Source: JBEEOW01 sp041191405
GTDB lineage: Bacteria; Bacteroidota; Bacteroidia; Cytophagales; UBA9547
Reading direction: 5' to 3'
Assembly: GCA_041191405.1 (NCBI GenBank)
Contig: JBEEOW010000045.1
Span: 1 to 22,153, forward strand
Length of the DNA stretch: 22,153 bases
The notes beneath the pieces were generated by a model. That model saw nothing but the letters and a program-made list of their open reading frames with translations, was not told the origin of the DNA and did not search any database. Position numbers and translations under genes: made by a program. Positions 7,997 through 15,012 of this stretch are shown piece by piece (position 1 is the first letter of the stretch; every line of letters starts with the position of its first letter).

Positions 7997-8662
7997 ATGT
8001 ACGATATAAAAGAACAATTCACAATTTCCTTATTTGGAGCTACTGGAGCTAGTGGTAAAGAATTTTTAAATTTGGCTTTAAAAAATAATTTTAAAATAAA
8101 GGCATTAGTTAGAAATATAAATAACATTAGCATATCAAATCCTAATTTAGAATTAATTCAAGGCGATTTTAGTAATATAGAATCTATCACACAAGTTGTT
8201 AAAAATTCGGATTATATTGTATGTATGGCTGGCTCACTAAAATCTCCAAGTAAGGATTTAATGTATAATTTCATTAAATCCCTACATACTATTATGTTAC
8301 AAGAAAAGGTTTTTAATTTAACGTATCAAGCAGGTGCATTATGTTATATTCCAAATGCAAAAAAATCATTTCTAGTTAAAATTATGAGGGGTACTTTTGG
8401 TAAAATAACAGGAACAGAATTATCACTTAAAGATCATGATAAAGTTTTAAATTATATTAATTCAAAAATGACACTCAGCGGATTAAATGTAATTGTAACT
8501 TTACCAGGTGCAATGGGTCTTAACCCTGGAGAATCTAAAAAAGAGTTGGAAATTCAAAATGGAATAAAATTCACTACATCACAATTTATTGATGTTGCTA
8601 AATTTACTTTATCAAATTTTAACAATACAGATTTATTTGGCAAATTTGTATATATCGCATGA
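7997..8662 (+). CDS. NmrA-like / atypical SDR NAD(P)-binding protein
   Basis: A 221-residue Rossmann protein with GATGASG (14-20) near the N terminus, KALVRN after the second strand, a GDF acidic segment and SDYIVCMAGS. It lacks the YxxxK dyad of classical SDRs and fits the NAD(P)H-binding (NmrA/SDR_a5-like) group, which includes reductases and redox sensors. An AGGAG lies about 17-21 nt before the ATG, too far for a usual Shine-Dalgarno and probably chance. Confidence 0.8.
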   Translation: MYDIKEQFTISLFGATGASGKEFLNLALKNNFKIKALVRNINNISISNPNLELIQGDFSNIESITQVVKNSDYIVCMAGSLKSPSKDLMYNFIKSLHTIMLQEKVFNLTYQAGALCYIPNAKKSFLVKIMRGTFGKITGTELSLKDHDKVLNYINSKMTLSGLNVIVTLPGAMGLNPGESKKELEIQNGIKFTTSQFIDVAKFTLSNFNNTDLFGKFVYIA

Positions 8663-8683
8663 TTTCAAACAAAGATAAAAACA

Positions 8684-9142
8684 ATGAATACAATTAATAT
8701 TTTATTTTATACAAGCTGGATTTATTTAAGTACTTTAATTATAATCGAGTTATTTTGCATTGATCTCCCAGCTTGGAAAAAATCCAAAACAGATAATAAT
8801 TTTAAAGCAAATAAAGCTGTATCTTATTATAAAACAAGGAAAAATATTTTTCTCTACAAAATCACACCTTTATTCTGCCTTCTTCAAGTTATCTCAATAA
8901 TTGCAAACATAGTTTTAAATATTTCTGAATTTTGGATTTCACCAATTTTACTGCTTGTATTAGCGATTACGTTGATTATTATTCAAACAAAAAAGAATGT
9001 TCAAGTGGTATTGTCACTAAATAATATTGAAGAAGATAATTTCTCAGAAAAACAAAAAGCACTTTCTTCTATTCTAACAGCACATGTAATTACTTTATTA
9101 TTACTTATTGGTATGCTGTTTTGTTATTTATTAAAGTTTTAA
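8684..9142 (+). CDS. Small four-helix membrane protein, unknown function
   Basis: 152 residues with four likely transmembrane helices (about 5-25, 57-79, 84-101, 130-150) and a basic loop (WKKSKTDNN, KTRKN) between the first two. I do not recognise a family motif. It sits 21 nt after the NmrA-like gene and 22 nt before the bestrophin-type gene, so it is probably co-transcribed. Confidence 0.75.
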   Translation: MNTINILFYTSWIYLSTLIIIELFCIDLPAWKKSKTDNNFKANKAVSYYKTRKNIFLYKITPLFCLLQVISIIANIVLNISEFWISPILLLVLAITLIIIQTKKNVQVVLSLNNIEEDNFSEKQKALSSILTAHVITLLLLIGMLFCYLLKF

Positions 9143-9164
9143 TTCATAAGAAAATATATTTAAA

Positions 9165-10145
9165 ATGTTAACTAAAAACTTACCAATAAAAAGTTTAATA
9201 CAATTTTCGATTGTACCAATTGCTCTTAGCTCTATATGGTCAATTGCAATAGTTTCAGGATATGTGTTTTTTAATTTCACCTGGTTAGCAATTCCATTTT
9301 TACCAATTTCATTACTTGGTATTGCTGTTTCTTTTTATGTTGGTTTTAAAAATAACGCAGCTAATGATCGACAAAATGAAGCTAGAAAAAATTGGGGAGG
9401 AATAACAAATGAAACTCGTTCATTAATTGCAATGATTAATACATATTTACCAGAAAATGAAAAAGGTTATAAAGCTAATATTTTAAAAAGACACATAGTT
9501 TGGTTATATGCTCACAAAAACTTTTTGAGACATAAAAGAATGGATTGGGAACATAATCAAAAATTAAATGATGACTATAGAAAAATTTTTCGTGAAACTT
9601 TTAATATTAATTTAGAATTACGTAAAGATGTACATAGCTATATAACTTCAGACGAAATTAATGAAATAGAATCTTCTCCGAATATGGCTTCAAAAGTTTT
9701 ATTAATTCAGTCTAAAATTCTCAAAGAAATTCGAGAAAAAAATATAATAGAAGATTTTAGATTATTTGAGTTACAAAATCATATAACTAAATTGTATGAT
9801 CTACAAGGTAAAAACGAAAGAATTAAAACTTTTCCAATTCCAAGACAATTTGCGTATTATGCAACATTATTTGTTTCAATATTTTCATTTTTACTTCCTT
9901 TAGGTCTTTTAAATGAAACACAAAACCTAAATATTTGGTTAACTATTCCTTTTTCTGTTTTAATTTCTTGGATATTTTACCAAATGAACTTTGTTGGCGA
10001 TTATAGTGAACATCCTTTTGAGGGGTTAATTGGCGATACACCAATTACTGCAATAACACGAAATTTAGAAATTGAAATATTACATTCTTTAAATGAAGCA
10101 AATTTGCCCGAACCAATAACATCCAAAAATGGAATTTTAATGTAG
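9165..10145 (+). CDS. Bestrophin-family anion channel
   Basis: 326 residues. Transmembrane helices fall at about 12-34, 40-60, 228-249 and 256-277, the four-helix plan of bacterial bestrophins (RFP-TM/UPF0187). Family signatures are GFKNNAANDRQNEARKNWGG (61-79), the cytosolic helical middle, and IKTFPIPRQFAYY (220-232) leading into the third helix. Bestrophins are pentameric channels for chloride or bicarbonate (eukaryotic) or cations (some bacterial). The gene ends 4 nt before an LCIB/C-type carbonic-anhydrase-like gene, a partnership that suggests bicarbonate as cargo (inference). Confidence 0.88.
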   Translation: MLTKNLPIKSLIQFSIVPIALSSIWSIAIVSGYVFFNFTWLAIPFLPISLLGIAVSFYVGFKNNAANDRQNEARKNWGGITNETRSLIAMINTYLPENEKGYKANILKRHIVWLYAHKNFLRHKRMDWEHNQKLNDDYRKIFRETFNINLELRKDVHSYITSDEINEIESSPNMASKVLLIQSKILKEIREKNIIEDFRLFELQNHITKLYDLQGKNERIKTFPIPRQFAYYATLFVSIFSFLLPLGLLNETQNLNIWLTIPFSVLISWIFYQMNFVGDYSEHPFEGLIGDTPITAITRNLEIEILHSLNEANLPEPITSKNGILM

Positions 10146-10149
10146 TATT

Positions 10150-10905
10150 ATGCTTAAGAAAAAAAGATTAGAAATAATAAGGAAATACTATCCGAATGCT
10201 GTTACATTAATTGATAGTGTTAATAGAGCTATTGATTATTACGAAGAGGTTTTAGAGTTAGAACCATCAAAAATAATGTTTGCTGATAGTATATGCAGTG
10301 ATGATGTAAATAGTATTCAATACCCAATTAGAACCTTGGAATTTTTAGGTCCATTTAAAATGGGGGGGCTAAATGGTTTTCCATTTACTGGTTTAACTGG
10401 AATGAAAGCATTTGCAAGTCATGTACCTGATGATGGAGCCGTTTTAATTTATTATGGACCTCATATTGGAATCACCAAAAATGGAATTATTGGAGAAATA
10501 AATCGTATTGGACAATCTAAAAATTCAAATTGTTGTGGTGCTGCTAAAGGTGCTTTAAATAAACTTTTAAATAACGAAATAGTTGATAAAGAAATTACAG
10601 AGTTAGATTATCAAATGAATGTTTTAGAACAAATTTTATTAAATCAAAAATCAAGAATTATAAATGCTGAAATACCAATATTTGAAGCAACTGAAGTAAT
10701 ATTTGAGGCTATTGACAAAAGAATAAATGAACTTGTTGAAGTTACAAACTATAATTGTAAATATGTTATTTTAGTTGGTGCTATATTGATTAATAGTGAT
10801 AAAGATATGGGAGGTGCTTATACTTCTACCAAAAGATTTGATGTAATAAATCTAAAAGAAAATAATAGAGAAAGTTTATTGGATTTATTTTTATCCAAAG
10901 CTTAA
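10150..10905 (+). CDS. LCIB/C-family (theta-type) carbonic-anhydrase-like protein
   Basis: 251 residues, no signal peptide. The core carries the hallmarks of the limiting-CO2-inducible LCIB/C family: ADSICSDD (Cys49), MGGLNGFPFTGLTGMKAF (71-88), SHVPDDG (His91), YYGPHIGI (His105), RIGQSKNSNCCGAA (Cys128/129). In algal members a Cys-His-Cys zinc site at equivalent places makes a beta-CA-like fold, with activity in some members only. Start at 10150 is 4 nt after the bestrophin stop, implying translational coupling. A C-terminal helical part (about 145-251) is less conserved to my eye. A G7 run (10362-10368) lies within the GG-L turn. Confidence 0.8.
   Translation: MLKKKRLEIIRKYYPNAVTLIDSVNRAIDYYEEVLELEPSKIMFADSICSDDVNSIQYPIRTLEFLGPFKMGGLNGFPFTGLTGMKAFASHVPDDGAVLIYYGPHIGITKNGIIGEINRIGQSKNSNCCGAAKGALNKLLNNEIVDKEITELDYQMNVLEQILLNQKSRIINAEIPIFEATEVIFEAIDKRINELVEVTNYNCKYVILVGAILINSDKDMGGAYTSTKRFDVINLKENNRESLLDLFLSKA
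10362..10368 (+). repeat. G7 homopolymer inside coding region
   Basis: Seven G in the M-G-G-L codons of the LCIB-like gene, next to its conserved core; shorter than the other two runs. Confidence 0.85.
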
Positions 10906-10917
10906 TAAAGAAGTTCA

Positions 10918-11826
10918 ATGAATAAAAACACTATACATATCAATTCCATAAGCCAATTACTTCAAGGTTCTGGATTAGGAAAACCAACTCATCCTTTAAT
11001 TACTATTGTTGATACAACCAAAATTTCATTTAATGAAGAAATGATCGGTTTAAGAATATCTTCTGCCTTCTATAGTATTGCGTTAAAGGATATTAGCTGT
11101 GGGTTAGATTATGGACGAAATACTTATGACTTTAGCGAAGGAGTGCTATTTTTTTCTGCTCCAAATCAAATATTTACTGTTACAAAAGTGCAAAAGTTAA
11201 ATGAAGTAAAAGGTTGGATGTTGTATTTTCATCCAGATTTAATTAGAAATACGAAGTTAGGAGAACAAATAGATAATTACAATTTTTTTAATTATGAAGT
11301 CAATGAAGCACTTCATTTATCTGATAAAGAAAAAACTATAATTTGTGATTTAGTGAAGTTAATAGAAAATGAAATAAATGAACGAATTGATAATCACAGT
11401 CAACAAGTATTAGTTTCTAATATTGAACTTATTTTGAGTTATTCTCAGCGATTTTACAACCGACAATTTAATACACGAGCAGCACAAAATTCTGATATTG
11501 TTACAAAAGTTGAATCCCTTTTAAAAGATTATTATAAAAAAAAAGATTTAATTAATTCTGGACAACCAACTATAAAGTACTTAGCAGATAATTGTAATTT
11601 GTCTTCAAATTATTTGAGCGATTTGTTGAGTAAAGAAACTGGGCGTTCGGCAAAAGAACATATTAACGACTTTTTGGTAGATAAAGCCAAATACTTACTT
11701 TTAAATACAGAAGATTCAGTAAATGAAATTGCCTATGCTTTAGGCTTTAATTATCCGCATTATTTTGGAAGATTGTTTAAGAAGAAAACAGGTAAAACAC
11801 CTCAGGAATATCGAAATATCAATTAA
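10918..11826 (+). CDS. AraC-family transcriptional regulator
   Basis: 302 residues. The N-terminal ~180 residues look like a cupin-type sensor domain (FSEGVLFFSAPNQIFTV, KGWMLYFHPDLI). The C-terminal AraC/XylS HTH domain spans about 218-300: IKYLADNCNLSSNYLSDLLSK as the first helix-turn-helix, VNEIAYALGFNYPHYFGRLFKK as the second, and the closing KTGKTPQEYR. Last gene of the run (12 nt after the LCIB-like gene), so it likely controls the run from the region before 5730; the effector is unknown. Confidence 0.92.
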   Translation: MNKNTIHINSISQLLQGSGLGKPTHPLITIVDTTKISFNEEMIGLRISSAFYSIALKDISCGLDYGRNTYDFSEGVLFFSAPNQIFTVTKVQKLNEVKGWMLYFHPDLIRNTKLGEQIDNYNFFNYEVNEALHLSDKEKTIICDLVKLIENEINERIDNHSQQVLVSNIELILSYSQRFYNRQFNTRAAQNSDIVTKVESLLKDYYKKKDLINSGQPTIKYLADNCNLSSNYLSDLLSKETGRSAKEHINDFLVDKAKYLLLNTEDSVNEIAYALGFNYPHYFGRLFKKKTGKTPQEYRNIN

Positions 11827-12061
11827 TAAAATATTTACTATTTTTCTTTTTATGAATTATGTAATTTTATTGAATTAAAAATTAGTAATGATAATTTCTA
11901 GTTACTCATTTTTTTTACAATTATTCTTGAAAATAATATAAGTGTTTATTTTTTTAATGGTTTTTAGTGTAGGTTGCTATGTTTCTATAATTATTTTAAT
12001 AACGGATGCCTTTTAATAGTTTTCATTTAAATCACCTTGAAATATTAAGGTTTACATGATT
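11827..12061 (+). other. AT-rich intergenic region
   Basis: About 235 nt with no gene and no strong terminator; only weak AT-only hairpins follow the AraC stop. It ends at the leader duplication that starts at about 12062. Confidence 0.6.
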
Positions 12062-12294
12062 TTTAATAAACCAGCTTAATCAATTTTTAAAAAGATAAAA
12101 ACGCTCTATAAGTTTTATTTAAAAAATATATTCAAAAAATATGTTACTTTTTAAAGAGTCGATTGTCTTAGAGAAGATTCATGTTTATTATTCTCTATTA
12201 AGATAAAGAGTATAATATAACAAACAACAAACTTATATTTTATGAAAAAACAACTACTAACCTTATCTACTCTTTTTATAACTTACTTTACCGC
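12062..12294 (+). repeat. Duplicated leader and signal-peptide region, copy 1
   Basis: About 230 nt closely matches 13076-13306: identical AATAAACCAGCTTAATCAAT start, the ECF-like promoter, the untranslated leader and the first ~18 codons of a stalk gene, with a few substitutions and small indels. Similarity stops abruptly near 12294. Confidence 0.88.
12143..12169 (+). promoter_or_regulatory. ECF-like promoter motif, copy 5 (for the 12242 remnant)
   Basis: GTTAC at 12143-12147, T5, 15 nt, then TTGTCTT at 12163-12169. It may still be active and drive only a 38-codon remnant. Confidence 0.6.
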
Positions 12295-12358
12295 TCTTCC
12301 AAATCTTCCTTTAAAAATTAACAACAAAAGCTGGTATAACGTGCTCATTGGGATTTGA
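12242..12358 (+). pseudogene. Remnant of a VGIGTTxP/FISUMP stalk gene (signal peptide only)
   Basis: The ATG and first 16 codons encode nearly the same signal peptide as 13257-14822 (MKKQLLTLSTLFITYF), then the sequence changes to unrelated codons (TALPNLPLKINNK...) and stops at TGA 12356-12358 after 38 codons. The expected SAQVGVGTTSP is gone. The sequence after it (CTCATTGGGATTT, hairpins, then hairpin copy B) resembles what follows the intact gene at 14830-14960, so the gene body appears deleted between conserved flanks. Confidence 0.8.
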
Positions 12359-12394
12359 AAACCCGATGCTGTATCTAAGGATTTTTAATCCTTA
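12346..12394 (+). repeat. Two adjacent inverted repeats
   Basis: CATTGGG/CCCGATG (12346-12368, one G-T pair) and AAGGATT/AATCCTT (12377-12393, loop TTT). The first begins with the same CTCATYGGGATTT found after the intact FISUMP gene at 14830. These may be terminators left from the deleted gene. Confidence 0.55.
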
Positions 12395-12429
12395 ATAGTT
12401 GCAAATGGTTTATTAAGAACTCACAGCAG

Positions 12430-12480
12430 CTCGACTCCAGTCGAGTGGCACTTATAAAAAAGGTAACATGCTGCTTTAGT
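12430..12480 (+). repeat. Intergenic hairpin element, copy B
   Basis: CTCGACT (12430-12436), loop CC, AGTCGAG (12439-12445), followed by TGGCACTTATAAAAAAGG, which is almost identical to copy C at 14921. The stem differs from copy A by a compensated G-C to A-T pair. Confidence 0.75.
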
Positions 12481-12605
12481 TCTAGTTTTTGCTGTATTCT
12501 ATCATAAATCTTTGCTAATCTATGGCTCAATTTAAGCTTAAAAAATTATTTAAATAAAATATAACTTATAAAAGTTTTTAAATTTATAATTGTAAATTCT
12601 TTAAA

Positions 12606-12995
12606 ATGAATACTTTAATAATAAAAGGCGATGGTTTAAAACCAATTGAATTAACCTGTTTTGATTATGAAGTTAATAATAATCAAGGTATTGTGAGAAC
12701 TGAAAACATATTTGATTTGTTTTTTTATTGGATAAAAAATTATAGTGAAAGTTATTATTTTGATATTGAATTAAAAATTGCACAAGAATTACAGAACCGA
12801 AATGCTGTTAAAAATATATTTGAAACAATTGAAAAACTCTCCGTTTGTTCTCAAAAAGGGCATCATATTGTAATAAATTGGTATTGCAATCAAAGTGATT
12901 TAGAATTGAAAGAAACAATTAGCAACATTGAAAATATTCTAAAAATATCAATTAATAAAATAGATTTTCAATATGAAAATAATACTTTTAAATAA
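12606..12995 (+). CDS. Small protein, weakly SiaC/DUF1987-like
   Basis: 129 residues, cytosolic, no signal peptide. Length and strand order recall SiaC-family (DUF1987) regulatory phosphoproteins: N-terminal MNTLIIKGDGLKPIELTCFDYEVNNNQGIVR, a middle helix, then HHIVINWYCNQSDLELKETI resembling the VNWYYExxDEDMxE segment, and a final helix and strand. The NTSSSK-like phosphorylation stretch of the family is not present (LQNRNAV there), so it is divergent or the likeness is superficial. It lies alone between the decayed and intact copies of the stalk gene and has no ECF-like motif. Confidence 0.55.
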   Translation: MNTLIIKGDGLKPIELTCFDYEVNNNQGIVRTENIFDLFFYWIKNYSESYYFDIELKIAQELQNRNAVKNIFETIEKLSVCSQKGHHIVINWYCNQSDLELKETISNIENILKISINKIDFQYENNTFK

Positions 12996-13075
12996 TATAG
13001 AAATTTGATAGTTTAACTTTAAGGAGTTATTATAATTTAATGCAACTTTTTTTATTAAAAATATTTTTTTTTATA

Positions 13076-13306
13076 TTTAATAAACCAGCTTAATCAATTT
13101 TTAAAAAGATAAAAACGCTCTATAAGTTTTATTGAAAAAAAATATATTCAAAAATATGTTACTTTTTAAAGAGTCGATTGTCTTATAGAAGATTCATGTT
13201 TATTATTCTGAATTATGATAAAGAGTATAATATAACAATCAACATACTTATATTTTATGAAAAAACAATTACTCACCTTATCTACTCTTTTTATAACCTA
13301 TTTTGC
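13076..13306 (+). repeat. Duplicated leader and signal-peptide region, copy 2
   Basis: Partner of 12062-12294, here joined to the intact gene. It shows which bases of the leader are conserved: AACGCTCTATAAGTTTTATT, the promoter boxes, GAAGATTCATGTTTATTATTC and AAGAGTATAATATAACAA. Confidence 0.88.
13158..13184 (+). promoter_or_regulatory. ECF-like promoter motif, copy 6 (for 13257-14822)
   Basis: GTTAC at 13158-13162, T5, 15 nt, then TTGTCTT at 13178-13184. The start codon at 13257 is about 73 nt downstream. Confidence 0.65.
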
Positions 13307-14822
13307 CTCGGCACAAGTAGGTGTAGGTACTACTTCGCCCTCAGAAGCATTAGATGTAGAAACCAGCGATGCCACCAAAACAGCTATTGATATTAACAAT
13401 ACTTCCACAGGCGACCCTAAAATTAACTTTCAATTAAACGGAACAACTAATTTTTCAATTGGTATAGATAACTCGGATTCAGATAAATTAAAAATAGGTA
13501 CATCAGCACTTGAAACCAATACAAGAGTTACCATTGACAACACTGGTAATGTAGGTGTTGGTACTAGTTCGCCAATTAGTGGATTAGATATCCAAACAAG
13601 TATGGGTTTAAAAGTAACTACCATTACAGCTGCTACTACATTAAACAACACACACAATGTAGTATTATGTAACACCGGGCCATATACAGTTACCCTACCA
13701 GCAGCTGCCTCAAACACAGGTAGAACTTATTATATCAAAAACATAGATACCGATGGTGATGATATAACCATTGATGGCAATGGAAGTGAAACCATAGATG
13801 GCTCAGCTACCTACGTATTAGATACTTACCTACGTAATGTTAAACTAATAAGTAATGGTACTTCATGGTTTGTAATATCTGATGGTAACAACGGTGCTAT
13901 TACAGCATTAACTTGTGGCTCAGCTACTAACAATGGTACACTTACTGAAAACGCAGCAGCAAGTGGTGCAAGTAGCGATGTACCTTACACAGGAGGGAAT
14001 GGAGGTACCCACTCAGGGCAAACAGTTACTTCTACAGGTGTTACAGGTTTAACAGCCACTTTAAGTGCAGGTTCATTAGCAAGTGGAAGTGGAAGTTTAA
14101 CATATAACATTACAGGAACCCCAGCAAGTAGTGGTACAGCTACTTTTGCTTTAAGCATAGGTGGGCAAACTTGTAGTTTGACTAGAACGGTGGATGCTGC
14201 AGCGCCTACTTGTCCTATTGTAACAACTATAGTAGATGTAACCAACCCTTATACTGGTAAAACATGGATGGATAGAAACTTAGGGGCTACCCGAGCAGCT
14301 ACTAGCTCAACTGATGCGGATGCTTATGGTGATTTATACCAATGGGGTAGGGCAGGTGATGGGCACCAATGTAGAAATTCTAGTACAACTTCCACTCTAA
14401 GCACAACAGATACACCTGGCAACTCTCTATTTATAACTAATATTACTTCTCCTTCCGATTGGCGTTCTACACAAAACGATAATTTATGGCAAGGAGTTAA
14501 TGGTACAAATAATCCTTGTCCAACAGGTTATCGTTTACCAACAGAAACAGAATTAAATAATGAACGCTTAAGTTGGGTACAAGCTCCGATTAGTAGTACT
14601 AATACCTCAACCGGCGCTTTTGCCTCTTCGCTTAAATTGCCCGTGGCGGGCATCCGGTTCTACAGCGATGGTTCGGTCATCAATGTAGCTACTTTCGGTA
14701 ACTATTGGAGTAGTAATGTAAGCAGTACGAAAGCACGGAACCTGAGCTTTGGTAGTAGTGTTGCCGTCATGCGCTCCGACCCTCGAGCGGACGGTCGCTC
14801 TGTCCGTTGTATTAAGAATTAA
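13257..14822 (+). CDS. VGIGTTxP stalk protein with FISUMP domain and DGR-like variable tail
   Basis: 521 residues. Signal peptide (1-19, ending ASAQ), 85-residue VGVGTTSP module, the TITAATTLN/NIDTDGDDITID module (about 115-215), then a Ser/Gly/Thr-rich segment (about 220-310) absent from the 2421 paralogue, and a FISUMP domain from about 322: WMDRNLGAT (337-345), LYQWGRAGDGHQC, NPCPTGYRLPTETE, GNYWSSN (481-487) and terminal RSVRCIKN. Residues ~462-521 are encoded by strikingly GC-rich DNA with many NNC codons, unlike the rest of the gene and the paralogue. This matches the variable C-terminus of DGR target proteins with lectin-like folds; I see no template repeat or reverse transcriptase in the window. 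No T9SS sorting domain. Confidence 0.9.
   Translation: MKKQLLTLSTLFITYFASAQVGVGTTSPSEALDVETSDATKTAIDINNTSTGDPKINFQLNGTTNFSIGIDNSDSDKLKIGTSALETNTRVTIDNTGNVGVGTSSPISGLDIQTSMGLKVTTITAATTLNNTHNVVLCNTGPYTVTLPAAASNTGRTYYIKNIDTDGDDITIDGNGSETIDGSATYVLDTYLRNVKLISNGTSWFVISDGNNGAITALTCGSATNNGTLTENAAASGASSDVPYTGGNGGTHSGQTVTSTGVTGLTATLSAGSLASGSGSLTYNITGTPASSGTATFALSIGGQTCSLTRTVDAAAPTCPIVTTIVDVTNPYTGKTWMDRNLGATRAATSSTDADAYGDLYQWGRAGDGHQCRNSSTTSTLSTTDTPGNSLFITNITSPSDWRSTQNDNLWQGVNGTNNPCPTGYRLPTETELNNERLSWVQAPISSTNTSTGAFASSLKLPVAGIRFYSDGSVINVATFGNYWSSNVSSTKARNLSFGSSVAVMRSDPRADGRSVRCIKN
14631..14817 (+). other. Candidate DGR variable region
   Basis: The last ~60 codons of the FISUMP gene. By hand count 21 of the 60 codons from 14640 end in C and 11 in G, against about 5 G/C-ending codons in the matching stretch of 2421-3839. 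Codons at FISUMP positions where Asn is common read ATC, TTC, TAC, AGC, GAT, GTC, ATC, TTC, GTC, CGC, TCC, GAC, CCT, GAC: mostly NNC/NNT, as expected from adenine mutagenesis of AAC/AAT in a template. Framework codons (GGT TCG, TAT TGG AGT AGT, CGC TCT GTC CGT TGT) stay intact. Confidence 0.5.
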
Positions 14823-14846
14823 TAACTTACTCATCGGGATTTCGCC

Positions 14847-14876
14847 CTTGTTGGTCTTATGACCAACAAGTTTTTA
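14847..14876 (+). terminator. Terminator hairpin after the FISUMP gene
   Basis: CTTGTTGGTC (14847-14856), loop TTAT, GACCAACAAG (14861-14870), then TTTTT. A perfect 10-bp stem with a T tract, 25 nt after the stop. If the gene tail is a DGR target, the same hairpin could be the downstream structure that such targets often need. Confidence 0.85.
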
Positions 14877-14905
14877 ATCAAAGAAATACAACTTACGCCT
14901 TGTCG

Positions 14906-14960
14906 CTCAGCTCAGCTGAGTGGCACTTATAAAAAAAGGCATCTTGCCGTATTTATTTAC
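14906..14960 (+). repeat. Intergenic hairpin element, copy C
   Basis: CTCAGCT (14906-14912) and AGCTGAG (14914-14920), then TGGCACTTATAAAAAAAGG and GGCATCTTGCC. The right flank is nearly identical to copy B and shares CATCTT-CCG with copy A. The stem change relative to copies A and B is again compensated. Confidence 0.72.
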
Positions 14961-15012
14961 TATGCTAGTTTTAATCCATTTATAAAAAAAGCTAGATTAA
15001 GAATATTTAACA

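Noticed and set aside
12296..12605. DGR template repeat in the non-coding stretch before 12606
   Set aside because: I compared it by eye with the GC-rich tail at 14631-14817 and found no matching framework sequence; the same holds for 14823-15012.
13178..13390. Plus-strand ORF overlapping the leader of 13257
   Set aside because: It runs through the promoter and into the signal peptide and first module in another frame, with no recognisable protein features.
14607..14834. Minus-strand ORF over the GC-rich tail of the FISUMP gene
   Set aside because: It exists because the GC-rich segment has few stop codons; the + strand frame matches a FISUMP domain to the end.
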